Shown: positions 1-11,587 of the stretch, piece after piece
Numbering within the stretch: position 1 is the first letter of the stretch
How the letters are laid out: the number at the start of each line of letters is the position of its first letter
Source: Agelaius tricolor
Lineage: Eukaryota > Chordata > Aves > Passeriformes > Icteridae
Direction of reading: 5' to 3'
Length of the DNA stretch: 64,000 nt
Assembly (NCBI GenBank): GCA_023055355.1
Contig: JALJCS010000001.1
Span: forward strand, 96,705,381 to 96,769,380
Notes under the pieces: generated by a model
What the model was told of the DNA's origin: nothing
Seen by the model: only the letters and a program-made list of their open reading frames with translations
Databases searched by the model: none
Translations under genes and position numbers: made by a program

Positions 1-2220
1 TTAGGATGTGAGAAATGTTTCAGAGCTATACACAGTGACGTCTCCAACACATGCAGGCACAAAGTACTGCGTGACTGTAGCATGAATGCATAAAGACCAT
101 GGTCAATAAAAGCAAGTCTCCATAAAGAAGGACTGATAATTTGGCTTCACTCATTAAATACACACCAACTCCAAATTCACAAATCTGATTCTGATTCAAA
201 TCAGAAGTCCCAGAACTTTTTGTTTACACACTAAAAATTCCTGGTACTTTTTTCTGCACTTCCAACCGGAGAGCACAGCAGCCAGCCAGACTACCCAGAA
301 CAGTAACAAGAAAGATGCTTTGAATAATTTCATATACAGAGCAGCTTATCCATGTAAAGCCATTTGTTATAACACATACCTGAAAATGCTAAACAAATTA
401 GAGAGCAAGAAGCTATTTTATATACTTGTATTTAGAACTTGCATCAATCACTTCAGGTTACTAATCTGAGCCCCAGACTACTCTTCAAAATAAGGATACT
501 TGTTGAATGACTCAATTTAGTGAAATGGCTAGAACTGAGCTACCTCCCCTTTGAGTTTCTATATGCTTACTAGGTTCATATCTAGAACATATATGGAGAA
601 CAAAACTGGGTGCATAGAAAAGGCGGTTCAACAAACTTTGTCCTTAAATGTAACATTATGCTCACACAGTTGCCATGGCCACTGGCCAGACACACTTCCA
701 AATGAAGATGATGCTGGATAGGTGGTTTCAGAATGACAAAAGCAGCTAGACAAAAAATGCTACCCTTCCTGCTCAACCATCCTATCCTTATCCCATCCTG
801 TTAGATACATGTTAACATTGGGTTCTTTGGAGGCAAAAATAAAATTTAAATTTCAAATTACTAATCAAACTTGAACTTAAAACTTCTAATTCCTTGACCT
901 TAAAGAAATTTTAGCAATTGAGAGAAAGAATCCTTTTAATCTTAAATGTCAAAAATTAAAGCAACTAGTCTCAACAAGTCATCTAGGGTTTCTTCAACAA
1001 TTAATGCTAGAAAAGGATGATTCCCCTGCCTTTGACACCTGTCTGAAGATGAGGTGAACCATCCAAGATAATAAGTGTTTTTTCCCTTTTAATGGTGGCT
1101 TAGGTAAGCTAAAAAATAATTTAATAAAGGACTATTTTTAGGTGAATTCACTGAAGATACATAGCTTTTAAGGCTGGAGTTACACAGCATGAATCTCAAG
1201 ATGAAAAAAATTGTTCCTAAAACAATCAACCCTTTCCCCAGTCTTTCAATTTCTTCCTCATATTTCTACTGAAGGAACTGCATTGTATGTTACTGCTACA
1301 CATCTTGTTCACTATGGAAGTACTACTTGAATTTAGAGAAGATTAAAGCTAGCCATAAAGTGTCTGATTTCTGAGGTATGGATCCTCAGAAATGGACAGT
1401 ATCAGAAAGGGAGGCATCTAAATTCCATTTACATCTCACTTTTCTGGTCTAGAGTGAAGCTGAACTGGAACTCCCACTGCAGACACTTGGCTTTGTATAT
1501 TAGGTCATCCAATTCTGTACCCAAAGTGCTCTGCTACTCCTAAGAATGGAAGAGCTTGAGGATTTGACCCCAGGTTTCACCCTTGCCAGGCTCACACAAG
1601 GCTACTGGTTCTCCCAGTCCTGATATTAACAATCAGATATCCTGGAATTTTCAAGGAAAATTTCTGATAAAATCTGTCACACATATCTGTGGGAAAAAAA
1701 TCCTATTTTTGTTGAACCTGACAAGGACACTGTGAGAGGGCCTAGTTGAGAAAAATTCTGTCTGTGAAATAAGGTATTTTGGTATGAAAAGAGCCCCTTG
1801 TAAGAGTCAAATACTGAAAAGCTAGGACATGATGAAATGCAGCATTGAAGGACATGAATTGAAATTGCTTTAAATACATTCACAGTCACACTGCAGTCTT
1901 CTGCTGGATTGTGGCTTACTGCAGTTGTCAGGTTACATCTCCACCAACGTGAAATATGACTTTAAACACCCTTGTGAACATTCCTTGAAAAGAAAATGAG
2001 GTGTATCTAGCTCAAACACAGAGGCCAGTTGCTGAGTTTTCCTAACATCCCTTCCTTCTGCATAAACATACCAAACTCCTGCAGCTGATCTCAGACACTG
2101 AGTCTGTCTAGAAGTGTTTTGAGTGGTAAATGATGCCTTCCAGACTTATATTAGGCAGATTTCCTGGTAGGGATAATTTTTTTTTTTTTTTTACAGTTTA
2201 TAATTCTTCTTGTGTTTTAG

Positions 2221-2371
2221 AAAACCTAAAGTCGAATTTTTGACAGTTCAGGAATTGGCAAATGTAATCAAAGACTACCAACCTAATCCTAGAGCAGCTG
2301 TAGTTGCTGAGAGTTTTGTCATCAAGTTAAATGAAAACAAAAACCAATGTGTGTATCTAAAAAAGCCCTAA
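2221..2371 (+). other. Unidentified 49-codon plus-strand frame behind a splice acceptor, ending in TAA
   Basis: A long T-run and pyrimidine tract (2177-2219) ending in TTTTAG precede an open frame from 2222 to TAA at 2369-2371. The peptide begins KPKVEFLTVQELANVIKDYQ and ends in VYLKKP. Its composition is balanced and protein-like, unlike the Phe/Leu/Ile/Lys-rich intronic frames around it. There is no start codon in the segment, so it would be a terminal exon or a fragment of a retrocopy. An AATAAA lies at 2522-2527. It is antisense to RIMS1. I do not recognise the protein. Chance is possible, because a 49-codon open frame alone is not rare. Confidence 0.35.
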
Positions 2372-2792
2372 CCCCAGAATAGATCAGTATTAAGGATGAA
2401 AGATGTATTTGATTATTGATAATGGAACTGAATTAAACTACTTTCGAACAAGAAATATCAAAATTACTACATTAATACTAGTTTCAAATCTAGTAATTTC
2501 TCATATACATGAAAACAGCAAAATAAAGGCATGTAGGTAGGGAAAAATACTTTGAGGATGAAAAACCAAACTTTAATGAAAAAACTGCCTAACTAAAAAC
2601 ATCTAGTAATATTTCTGCTGTAATACCTTACTGACATACTGATTACACTGATTTTTAACCAACAATGAGAGGACAGCCTGTGTTCAGGTTCAAGTGGGAT
2701 GAATACATTAATCTATCATCTTCTCATGGGAAGTTTGCTTTCTGTTTAGGATGCACAACTGCAAAAATATTGTCATCTTAGGCCAGTCATGG

Positions 2793-2838
2793 AAGACAGT
2801 TTATATGTGCATAAGAAGACGGTTTATATGTGCATAAC
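2793..2838. repeat. 23-bp tandem duplication (two copies)
   Basis: Copies 2793-2815 and 2816-2838 share the core GTTTATATGTGCATAA and differ at two positions. This is a local slippage or repair duplication within the intron. Confidence 0.9.
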
Positions 2839-2951
2839 ATTTTTCACAAATTCTTATGTTGTGGTTATCCAGTTTCAAGGATTTCTGGTTGTGTTCTGGC
2901 ACTCAGTGAAAGAGGGAGTGTGATGCAATTGAAGCTGCATGGAGAACTCAC

Positions 2952-3118
2952 CTGATCCTGCCCCGAGGGCGCTCAGATTGCTCTGACATAAAACTTGTGC
3001 TGCTGAGGCGAGAGGCACTGCTGGTTCGGGAAATGGCTGACACATCACTGACATCACTATCTGATGATTTGGCAGAGACGTTATCACAACTTCTGTACTG
3101 ATCTGTTTGTATGTTATA
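2952..3118 (-). CDS. RIMS1: RIMS1 exon (window exon 17): serine-rich linker before C2B
   Basis: The exon encodes 55 residues plus two bases, starting in frame 0 with YNIQTDQYRSCDNVSAKSSD and ending PRGRI(S). The middle is the conserved SDSDVSDVSAISRTSSASR segment, followed by FMSEQSERPRG, all close to mammalian RIM1. Splice sites are TCTCTAG before the exon and CAG|GTGAGT after it, the latter nearly consensus. The length of 167 nt leaves phase 2, as needed to complete a serine codon in the next exon. In RIM1 this stretch belongs to the disordered, phosphorylatable linker towards C2B. It is the most 3' exon of the gene in the window. Its start is fixed by the phase-0 end of the exon at 11475. 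Confidence 0.95.
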
Positions 3119-5484
3119 CTAGAGATCAAGAAAAGAGAGGGTGAGGAGTCTCATCAAAACAGTACACATTCATCGAGACAACACAGGACCTAAGAATGTC
3201 AATTCTCTTTAACTGCTTTTAGATATAACAAAATTGTATGAAATTCCAAGATATGCCTACATTAAATAATGCTTTTACATCTAGTGCAGAAATGAAACAT
3301 GTTATTTATGGACTAAAGAAGATACTTGGAATAAAATAACACATTGGCAATTAAATAGGCTGTTGGTTCTTCAGCACACTAGAACTTACAATAAAGAAAT
3401 ATTATATGAAATATTTATGCAGCAGACAGACATCTCAAGCACATGCATACCATCCATTTGGATATAGACTCTGTTTTAAGTTTTTAAAATATTAAAAATA
3501 TATGCTATGAAATACCTACACATAGCACTGCATATGAGCCTGAATGAAATGTAAGGCTACATGAAAGTATTAGGGACTGATATCAGTTCCTAAACTCTAT
3601 AAAAAAAGAAAAAAATTACATTTTCTATCTCAAAATTTCTCTTTGTATTGTGATACTAGAGGACTAGTTAGGCAGAAGGCTGACTCAGTAAATAGAGAAT
3701 TTTTCCAGGTAATTCCTTGATCTAGTTGCTTTTACATCTGCACACACCTAAGAACTAGCAGAGGACCCAGCAGGAGGAATATGTGGACAAACATAGAAGT
3801 TACTTCACTTTTCAAATCAACTGTGACACCACACTACCTAATGCTCTTATTGCTCATATCATCAGCCAGACAGGTACAAAAGGAAGCTTCAATCCTAGCA
3901 ATGACTTACTTTACTTACCTAAATCTTCACTCACAGAGATATGAGGACCAAATAGTTTTCAGGCTGACAAAACTAAAACTCACTGTCATTAGAGGAAGGT
4001 ACTCTTGGCTGGGAAGGAACTAAACCAGTGGCATACTTCCCAGGGTATATTATGGGAAAACTATTAACACATAGGAGCACTAGGCAGTTTTTGACATGAC
4101 ACTCTAGAGAGTTCATTTTCCAGATCTGTGCTCTGCAAAATTACAAGTGATAAAAGTTTATTTATGAATCATACACAAATCTCTGGCTGTCTGTGAACAT
4201 ACAAACTCCAACTAGGCACTGGGCTGCTGGCTGAGTCACTCAGCAAATGCCATGACAATTTCAAAAACCTGGCAAACACAAGCTTGGGTTTGTGCAGATG
4301 AGTGTATCAGGTCTCCTTTCCTTAAGCCAGGTTTAGCTTCTCTTGCTCCAGTGCCTGTCAGCAGCTATGCTTGTGCACACTTGGAAACCTCTTGGTAAAA
4401 CATTGAACATAAAATGAGGAAGTCAACAGGAGTAGAGAAGGGGAAGGAATAAAGCAATTCTAAGCAGCAATTGTAAATATAGAAATCTACAGGACAAATG
4501 GAGGTTATACAAATTTACTGTCTCTCTGTGTCTCTCAGGTGTGCATTAGAACACTGCACTAGAACAGAGCAGAAACTCTAAGCAATACCATGTGAGGGCC
4601 TTGCAGTGCCTAATTAAAAACATCTGCAGGAGACAAGGCTGTAATAAGAAAATGGGTAACAGAAAGGACTCAAGTACCATGATGCTCAAAAATAAATTCA
4701 ACTACAGCAGGAATTTACTGGGAGGTTCTCTTTACAAGTGAATTGTGACTTTACTGAATATAAATGCCCAATGGGGTGAGACTATGCTGATATGTTTATT
4801 CAGATCACCTTTTGTTAATGGCTTGTAGATTCTAATAAACAATTTTGCTAATTGCTATCCTTCAGACTGCAAGATAAATGGTAACTCCAAACTGGAAACA
4901 CAAAGCATAATAATTCTTATCAGACCTATTTTATAATAAGATATCATGTTTTCCTTCTAAAGTCTAAAAAAATATTCAAAGCAAGAATACAAGTTTGAAA
5001 ACTTTTTACTTAGGCTAAATATTCAGAGGCTAGAAAGCTGAATGGTTAATTCTCTCCAGCATAAGTTAAATTGCCTCAGTCCTGAATCAGACTTGATGTT
5101 TTATGCAAAATTCCTAAAGAATTCCTAATGAATCCCTCAAGCTCTAAATGAGACATGTAAAAATATGAAAACTATCTGGACACATGGAATGATCTGACTT
5201 TCCATTAATCTAAACAGATTTGCAATCTGCAAAATCATCCCATTAAATAATAAAATTTCTATTGATTTCAATGAAATAGGGATTTCACGCATCCCATATA
5301 TTGAGATTATATCTACAAATTAATCCTTTGAAGTTGAGGTTTCAAAAATTCTTTGTTTAAAATATAACCAAGCAGTCTCTCTCAAATGCATGGGGTTTCT
5401 TAAGTATAGCATCAGACTGTTTCAGAACCATCTCCATGCTTAATTTGTATTTGCTGAAGACAATCTGACTTCTTCCCTCTGCCA

Positions 5485-5916
5485 TTATAATGTCCAATTA
5501 CTTCTCTTCCTCATCAAAAAGTCCATATTCTCTTTGTGGCCTTTGGTTTGAGAGTGTACACAGTGAACCTGCAGTGGTAGAAGGCTTAGGTGGTCCCTGA
5601 GCAACCATGACATGCTGCTGGAGAAGGCAGACTCCCCCACCAGAGAACCACCAAGGCCAGATGCAGTGACTTCTGGAAGCTTTCCTGCTGGAAGCCTTCC
5701 TTCTACATATTGAGGGAGGTTTTGGCTGCTGGCCTTGGTTCCAAGCCACACCTGAATCAGGCTGCTAGCACTCAATTTATGATTCAACAGGTGGACTGGG
5801 TATGTCATGAAAAAGACCCCCTGTTTCACTTGTACTGAATTTGTTCCACCTTTCATGGGGTATCCAGGTGGGCTGGGAAGGATGGGGAGAGGGGAGAGAG
5901 GGAAAGCATCAAGCAT
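5485..5916 (-). other. Unexplained GC-richer intronic segment with two overlapping open frames
   Basis: A 143-codon minus-strand frame (ATG at 5916) overlaps an 83-codon frame (ATG at 5749, stop at 5498). The shorter one carries QGQQPKPPSI and MVAQGPPKPSTTAG and ends QREYGLFDEEEK, an unusually protein-like tail. The segment sits in the same orientation as RIMS1 inside an intron. Neither frame has splice context fitting the RIMS1 phase at this intron (phase 0), and I recognise neither product. It could be a decayed retrocopy that shifts frame, or chance open frame in a locally GC-rich patch. Confidence 0.2.
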
Positions 5917-7440
5917 GGTTGTGCACCTTACTGGTTAGAATACTGTGAGAGAAGTTACAAGTCCCAGTTTGTGTATCAGTGGCTTTTTAGAGGTTCAGCC
6001 TCATCAATTGACTGTTCAGTATCAATATGAAACCATTTACTGGTGCAGGAGTCTTCAGCCCAGGTATCATCCTGTAAGTGGCAGCTATATAGATACCCTC
6101 ACTCTGTTTTGCTCCTTATAATCCAGCAGTCTGAAAAATGAAATTGTTTTGTAGATATCAGACTGGCTTAAAAGACAGTTTTTCATATGTTGGTAAACAG
6201 AATTTTACAGTGACATAAGACATAAATAAAAGACTGAATGCATGTCTTCTACTTGCCTTGTATTGCAATCACACTGCAAAAAACATCCTAAATGAGATTT
6301 TCATGGCATGGCTGAGCTTTTCCTATCCCTTTACACTGTATGCCATGGCTGTGATTCCCAAGAAACTGAAAACCTTTCCCTTCACAGAAATAGAGATTAG
6401 CACAAAAAGTAATGATGCTGAAAATTAATGCTGAGTGCTACAGAGTTTGCATTTTCCTACCACTACTTCTGGATTTAGCTTTTCCTTCTTATACCTGCTG
6501 CTTCTAATTAATTCACTGACTTCTACAGGAGGCATACAAGTTGTTCTAATGATTTCCTACCTGCCTCTGATACAATCTGATAATCAGTCATCTCAGCTAA
6601 CAGATGAACAAAATTAAGGCAATTTTGAAGTTAATCTTTTTCCCTTCAAATACAGAGAGAAATAAATCGTAGTATTCCATACAGCAGTGCTCATTAAAAT
6701 GAGAATATTTTACTACTGCAATACACCTGAATGTACAATTCAGAAGAAAAATAACATGGGCTAAGATCCTCTTATATGGTACCTGCAATGAAGTAATGTC
6801 TGCAGGTTTCCAACTGGGCTCAAAAATAATATGATAAAGTTCTATGGTAAAGCAAAAAACTGCTGCTCTTTGAAACCGCACATATATTTGCAATAAGTTT
6901 CCCTGATATATTATATTTAAACATTGCATCATTTTGAATCTTCAAAATGAAGTATATTTTCAGTGCAACCACTTTTCTTTCAGCTCTATATCTTAAAGCT
7001 TATGTAACATTTCTTTTCCAAGGTGCACTATTCATCACATTAGGAGAGTCACTGAAGTTTGCAGCAACTTCAATAGCAATTACTAAAGAGTAGGTCTGGT
7101 TTTTTAAAAATTAATAACAACTAGTTTCAAATGCCAAAATTATCTGTGCTTTCCTCGCCTGCATTACAAAAACAGACATCTATAAACTGCTGGAATGCAG
7201 TTCTTCCATTCACTTTATCACCTGTGGAGCTGTTGCTTCTTGCTCACCAGCAAAATGAGAAAAAAGGGCTATGATGAACTGCAGATCTGTTAACATCAAT
7301 GGGAAGACCATAGCCACAGACAAAAAGAGTGTACTTCACAAATTATTTTACACCTCCTTCATGACTAACAATGTTAGCAATTTTACTGATTATAAGGCAC
7401 ATCTTAGAAGTCATTTAACAGTTCATTATAATTGGATTAT

Positions 7441-7473
7441 CTTTCATATTAGAAAGTATTTCTAATATGAAAG
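7441..7473. repeat. Perfect 15-bp inverted repeat with a 3-nt loop
   Basis: Arms CTTTCATATTAGAAA (7441-7455) and TTTCTAATATGAAAG (7459-7473) are exact reverse complements around GTA. The core GAAAGTATTTCT also recurs directly just downstream (7470-7481), so the site is both a hairpin and a short direct repeat. Confidence 0.95.
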
Positions 7474-10400
7474 TATTTCTATTCCTAAATTTAACTCCCA
7501 AAACCATGAAGAATACAAGAGTTCAGAGTGTACTGTCCTTTGACTGCAAAAAAAGCCCCAGGTGATCAACCTTGACAAATATATACCTCATTAGGTGCTC
7601 AAAATGAGGAAATGAAATGAAAAAATAAAATGGGTTTAAAATGAGGTCATTAACATGAGAAAAGGGAAATACAGACCAGATGCACAGATTCATTCAGGGA
7701 CTACAGAAGTCTTGAGATCACATCTATCTTTTGACGCACTCTAATGAGGAATTTTGTCAGAAAACACTGAATCCTGCACAAAGCACCTTGAGTTTTATGA
7801 TTGCTCACATGCGGTTCCTGGGAAAGCTGCTGGCATTCACAGCCCAGCAGTTGGCACCTCAGGCTGTTCAGGGCTCACCACTGACTCCCACCAGCTTCTG
7901 TCTTAGGAGCAGCTCACACCATGGTCCAGGGGCCACTAAGCACCAGTGATTCTAAAAACCCTTCCTACAATTGTATCCAACTCCTATGAACACGGCTCAG
8001 CTTCCAAACAGGGAACAGTAAAAATGAGCGAGTCAAACCATGAGGAAACTGCAGTGAAGCCCACAGGTCAAATGAATGGAACTCACTAAATTTTGTAAAA
8101 TCCAGCCAGCACTGGAGTGACTGCCATCTTAATACAACATATATTAAAGATTTTTTTCTTCAAGGTGGGGGAAGGGGACCAAAAAGTATTTATCTATATC
8201 CAAAAGTATTTTCTATATACAGCCCTAGATGCCTTACCCAGCATAGCTTAACATACCCAGCCTCCTATCAGGTCAAGTATCCTACCCAGCCCCTGCTTTA
8301 GACATTAACTGCTAACACATAAGAGTTAAGACAGAAACTATTGAGCTAAATCCACAGTGCCACTGAACAAATGCCATGATTACGCTTTTATGCTAAATGC
8401 TTTTCAATCACATACAGTCTTAAGTCAGTACTGCATCTAAATATAGAGTGACATCCTTTTTAAGTACAAACTACAGTGCTCTAATCAGTAACTCTCTTGA
8501 ATAAACAGAACTTCAAAAAAAAATGTTAAGCCAGAGCAGCTGCAGCTTTGTGTTTGTATTCTACGTGTGGCATCTGGAATAAAAAAACGTACTGTATTTT
8601 GAATTAAAATTGCATTACACTGTAATTCACCTGACCTCTGTGCAAATCCAGAATTATGCCACCAAATGTTTTGATTCGCTCAAGCACTGAAACAGCACAA
8701 ATATGTGCACACTAGCTACTACACCTCACCAATATAAAAGAAAGAAGGCAGACATGTTTAAAGCTCTTATTCAAACTCTTTTGACATCCTCAGAGGTCTG
8801 GTGGCTTTTTAAATTCCCTTTTTTTAAAATTTTTTTAGCTTATTAGAAGTTAATTGTTTCACATAAATGATGGAGTCTTTCCACTGCACTGGGAGGAAAT
8901 AAGGATGTGAGCTTTGTGAAAGCCTCAAAACAGAGTGGAACAGCCATGAAGACGTATACAAATGTTGCAGGGCAGACAGTTGCCTATTCTAAATCCACTA
9001 ATGGATGTTCAAAATGGAAACCTGCATAGTACACTTTTGGAAAATTATTGCTTGCTTACTGTAACTAGAAAATTAAGAAACTGAGTGGGAAAAATTCCAA
9101 AACTGTAATGCATCAGAAATTGACTGGAAATTGCAAAGGACCAGTTACAATATCTCTGTTTAAAAAAGGCTTGTTTCAATATAAGAGAAAACTTATTTAA
9201 CTTTCATGAATTATTTTGTATATGCATAATTAAGCGTTGCAAATATGATCCAGTCCCATACTGAAGGAAAAATTTTGAATAGTTTAGAGAATTTTGTATG
9301 CAATAAAACAAACATATTTGCAAATGCAAAAATATTGGAAGAATCAAACCCATGTGAGTTGATTGCTCTGAAATGCAAAATGGACTATTTTCTTAATGTT
9401 CAGTACAGTATAATTTCTCTTAAAAATGTATTTATTTTCTGGAGCAGTGGGAAAACACTGCTATTTAGGAAAGAAAGAAGCATTTTGGTTAAAGAGGGAA
9501 AAACTCTACTTGCATTTGCTTTTTTTTTAATAGTCAGCTAATATTTCTTTTTCACTATTCCAGAATGCCTATTATACCACTTAATATTTTTAATTTCTTT
9601 AAATAAAGTTAGTCTTGTTTCTGCAGCTTTTGAAGACTTTTCACAAATTTTGGCAGCAGAAATTTGGTACAGTCTTCAGTTCTGAGAAGTCTCAGTCATC
9701 AGCTTTATCACAACAGCTGATATAACATACTACATTTTCAAATGTCCAAGTCTTCATCTGTCTTGGTTATTTTTTTGACTCTTTCACCATTTTCTCAGGA
9801 TAGAGAAAGACAGTAGCATAGGGTTTGCTTTGGTAGCATTTTTAAAGTGATGACTATCACCACAGTGAAATTAAGCAAAATTCTGAATAGAATAATTCAG
9901 TGCTCTTTTGATTCAGTACTCATCATGATTTCTATTTTGATTTCCACATGCATTTAAAACCAAAAGAAGATCCTAAAAACCTCAAGGTTCTAAGAATAAG
10001 AGAAATTTGCAACATTGCATGTTGATGTTTTCTAACAACTATTTAACCATACATTGGATCTACACTGATCAAATAAGAAAAACATATTGGAGGGCCAAAA
10101 CAATGCTTATCATAAATATTGGAGAGTTAAGATCAAAAAATATGTTTCAGAAAGATAAATACAAAAATATCCATCAATCTGTAACATATAATCTAACTGA
10201 GACACCTGGCCTTTGACTCTGAACAAAGGTCTCTGGTCATCCTGGCAAAAGTCCTCAGAGTGCATATTACCTCTCTCTAATGAAAATTTTATCAACCCTA
10301 TTTTGACTATTTTCTCCTACCTTGTTAAATGGTTGGGAAGTACCACAGAGATGCACTGCATCTCACCCTCTTGCCCTGAGTGGACATCTTTTGAAGGTAG

Positions 10401-11474
10401 CAGCAAACCCAGTAGCAATTGAGCTGCTTTAATTAAACAAATTCTTGCTTCTGATAGAGGATCTCATTGGAAATTTCTACCCCAGCTGTTGAGGTTTTTA
10501 ATAGCACTGATATCCCACAATCTTGCCATTGAGGACTTAAAGCCTTGTTTCTCTTCCTTTTGAGAACTGCTCATTTAAGTTCTTATTCAAGTTGTCCACA
10601 TATTTAACTACAACAAGATCTTAAATCAATCTTTCAAATCTGTTAGGTATTAAAATTTAGCTGCCAGATTTCCTATTTAACCATTCCTAAGTAAACTTGT
10701 GATGAGTACCTCACTTATACATTATTGTAACCTCTATCTCCAGGAGCATCCAGCTCCTCAGAGCTTGAATTGCAAGCAGCAGCGCAGATGTGTGAGACAT
10801 GTCCAGAAGTTTGCTTAGAACCCTACACAGTCTAAATTACAAAGTTATGGCCTATCATTTTAGCCTTATCAAGAAAACAAAATCCCTCTATAAAACTTTG
10901 TTAACGTAATTTCAACGTATTCCACTATCACAGAAACTCTTTACACTTTTAGTAGAAAAGGAAATCAAAGTAATCAGTAGGCACTTCAAGAAAGAAAATA
11001 ATTTATCTCTGACATTATTAGGATGCAAAAAAAATTATACAAATATGAGAACATCTGCATGAGATTGGACCTAGTTCTGTCTAGATCTCTCCACATCAGA
11101 CAGCAACAAGGGCCAGCCTACTCTTTCATGGCCTACTTTTCCAAACTCCAGGGACTGGGAATCTAATGACTTCCTAAGGTAGATGTGAAAAGTCTCTTTT
11201 TAACAACTGTTGAAGGATCTTTCTTCCCTGAACTTTTTCTTTCCGAAAAGCTTTCCTGGAGTTTTTAAGCATATTGGTTTTTCTAGATTCATTTTAGTTC
11301 ATGCCAAAGACTAACTCTATGGGGGCAAAAATGATGCTAAAAAGCTATTACTTGAAGACATTTCTGTCAGGATTTAAAATACAGTGTTCTTGAAGGTTAT
11401 AAAATATTTTAAATAAACAAGTTTATGCCTTCAATTTTCAAGCCAAAGTATCATTCCAAGACTACTGACTTTAC

Positions 11475-11587
11475 CTTGGTATATTGCTCACGCTCATGTT
11501 CTTGGCTAGAACCAGACCCTGATGTCTGATTATAACGGTGCACTTTCATTTTCATCTGTCTCGTTCGCTCCTCCACTACTAAGCTTG
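11475..11587 (-). CDS. RIMS1: RIMS1 exon (window exon 16): charged linker segment
   Basis: After completing an alanine codon the exon reads SLVVEERTRQMKMKVHRYNQ and ends SSQEHEREQYTK (37 residues). In mammalian RIM1 the corresponding segment runs SLVVEERTRQMKMKVHRFKQ to ELDREQYSK, so the basic VEERTRQMKMKVHR core is identical and only the tail varies. The acceptor TTTTTGCAG is preceded by a short T-run, and the donor is CCAAG|GTAAAG. The length of 113 nt takes phase 1 in and leaves phase 0, matching the exons at 25441 and 2952. I recall this conserved stretch also lying near the start of the short gamma RIM forms. Confidence 0.95.

Larger units (their letters stand above)
1..2951. other. RIMS1 intron downstream of the last visible exon (partial)
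   Basis: This is intronic DNA running off the window edge. It holds a 23-bp tandem duplication at 2793-2838 and a plus-strand reading frame at 2221-2371 (both listed separately). The other frames are short and resemble nothing I know. The next RIMS1 exon, expected to continue with a sequence like SSFTPKMQ, is not present in this stretch. Confidence 0.8.
3119..11474. other. RIMS1 intron, about 8.4 kb
   Basis: The intron is AT-rich with no recognisable exon. It contains a perfect 15-bp hairpin at 7441-7473 and a GC-richer segment at 5485-5916 with two overlapping minus-strand frames; both are listed separately. The remaining frames are short, hydrophobic or lysine-rich, and look random. Confidence 0.8.

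Noticed and set aside
10110..10422. Overlapping plus and minus open frames of 60-70 codons.
   Set aside because: There is no splice context in RIMS1 phase, no recognisable motif, and ordinary AT-rich composition; expected by chance.
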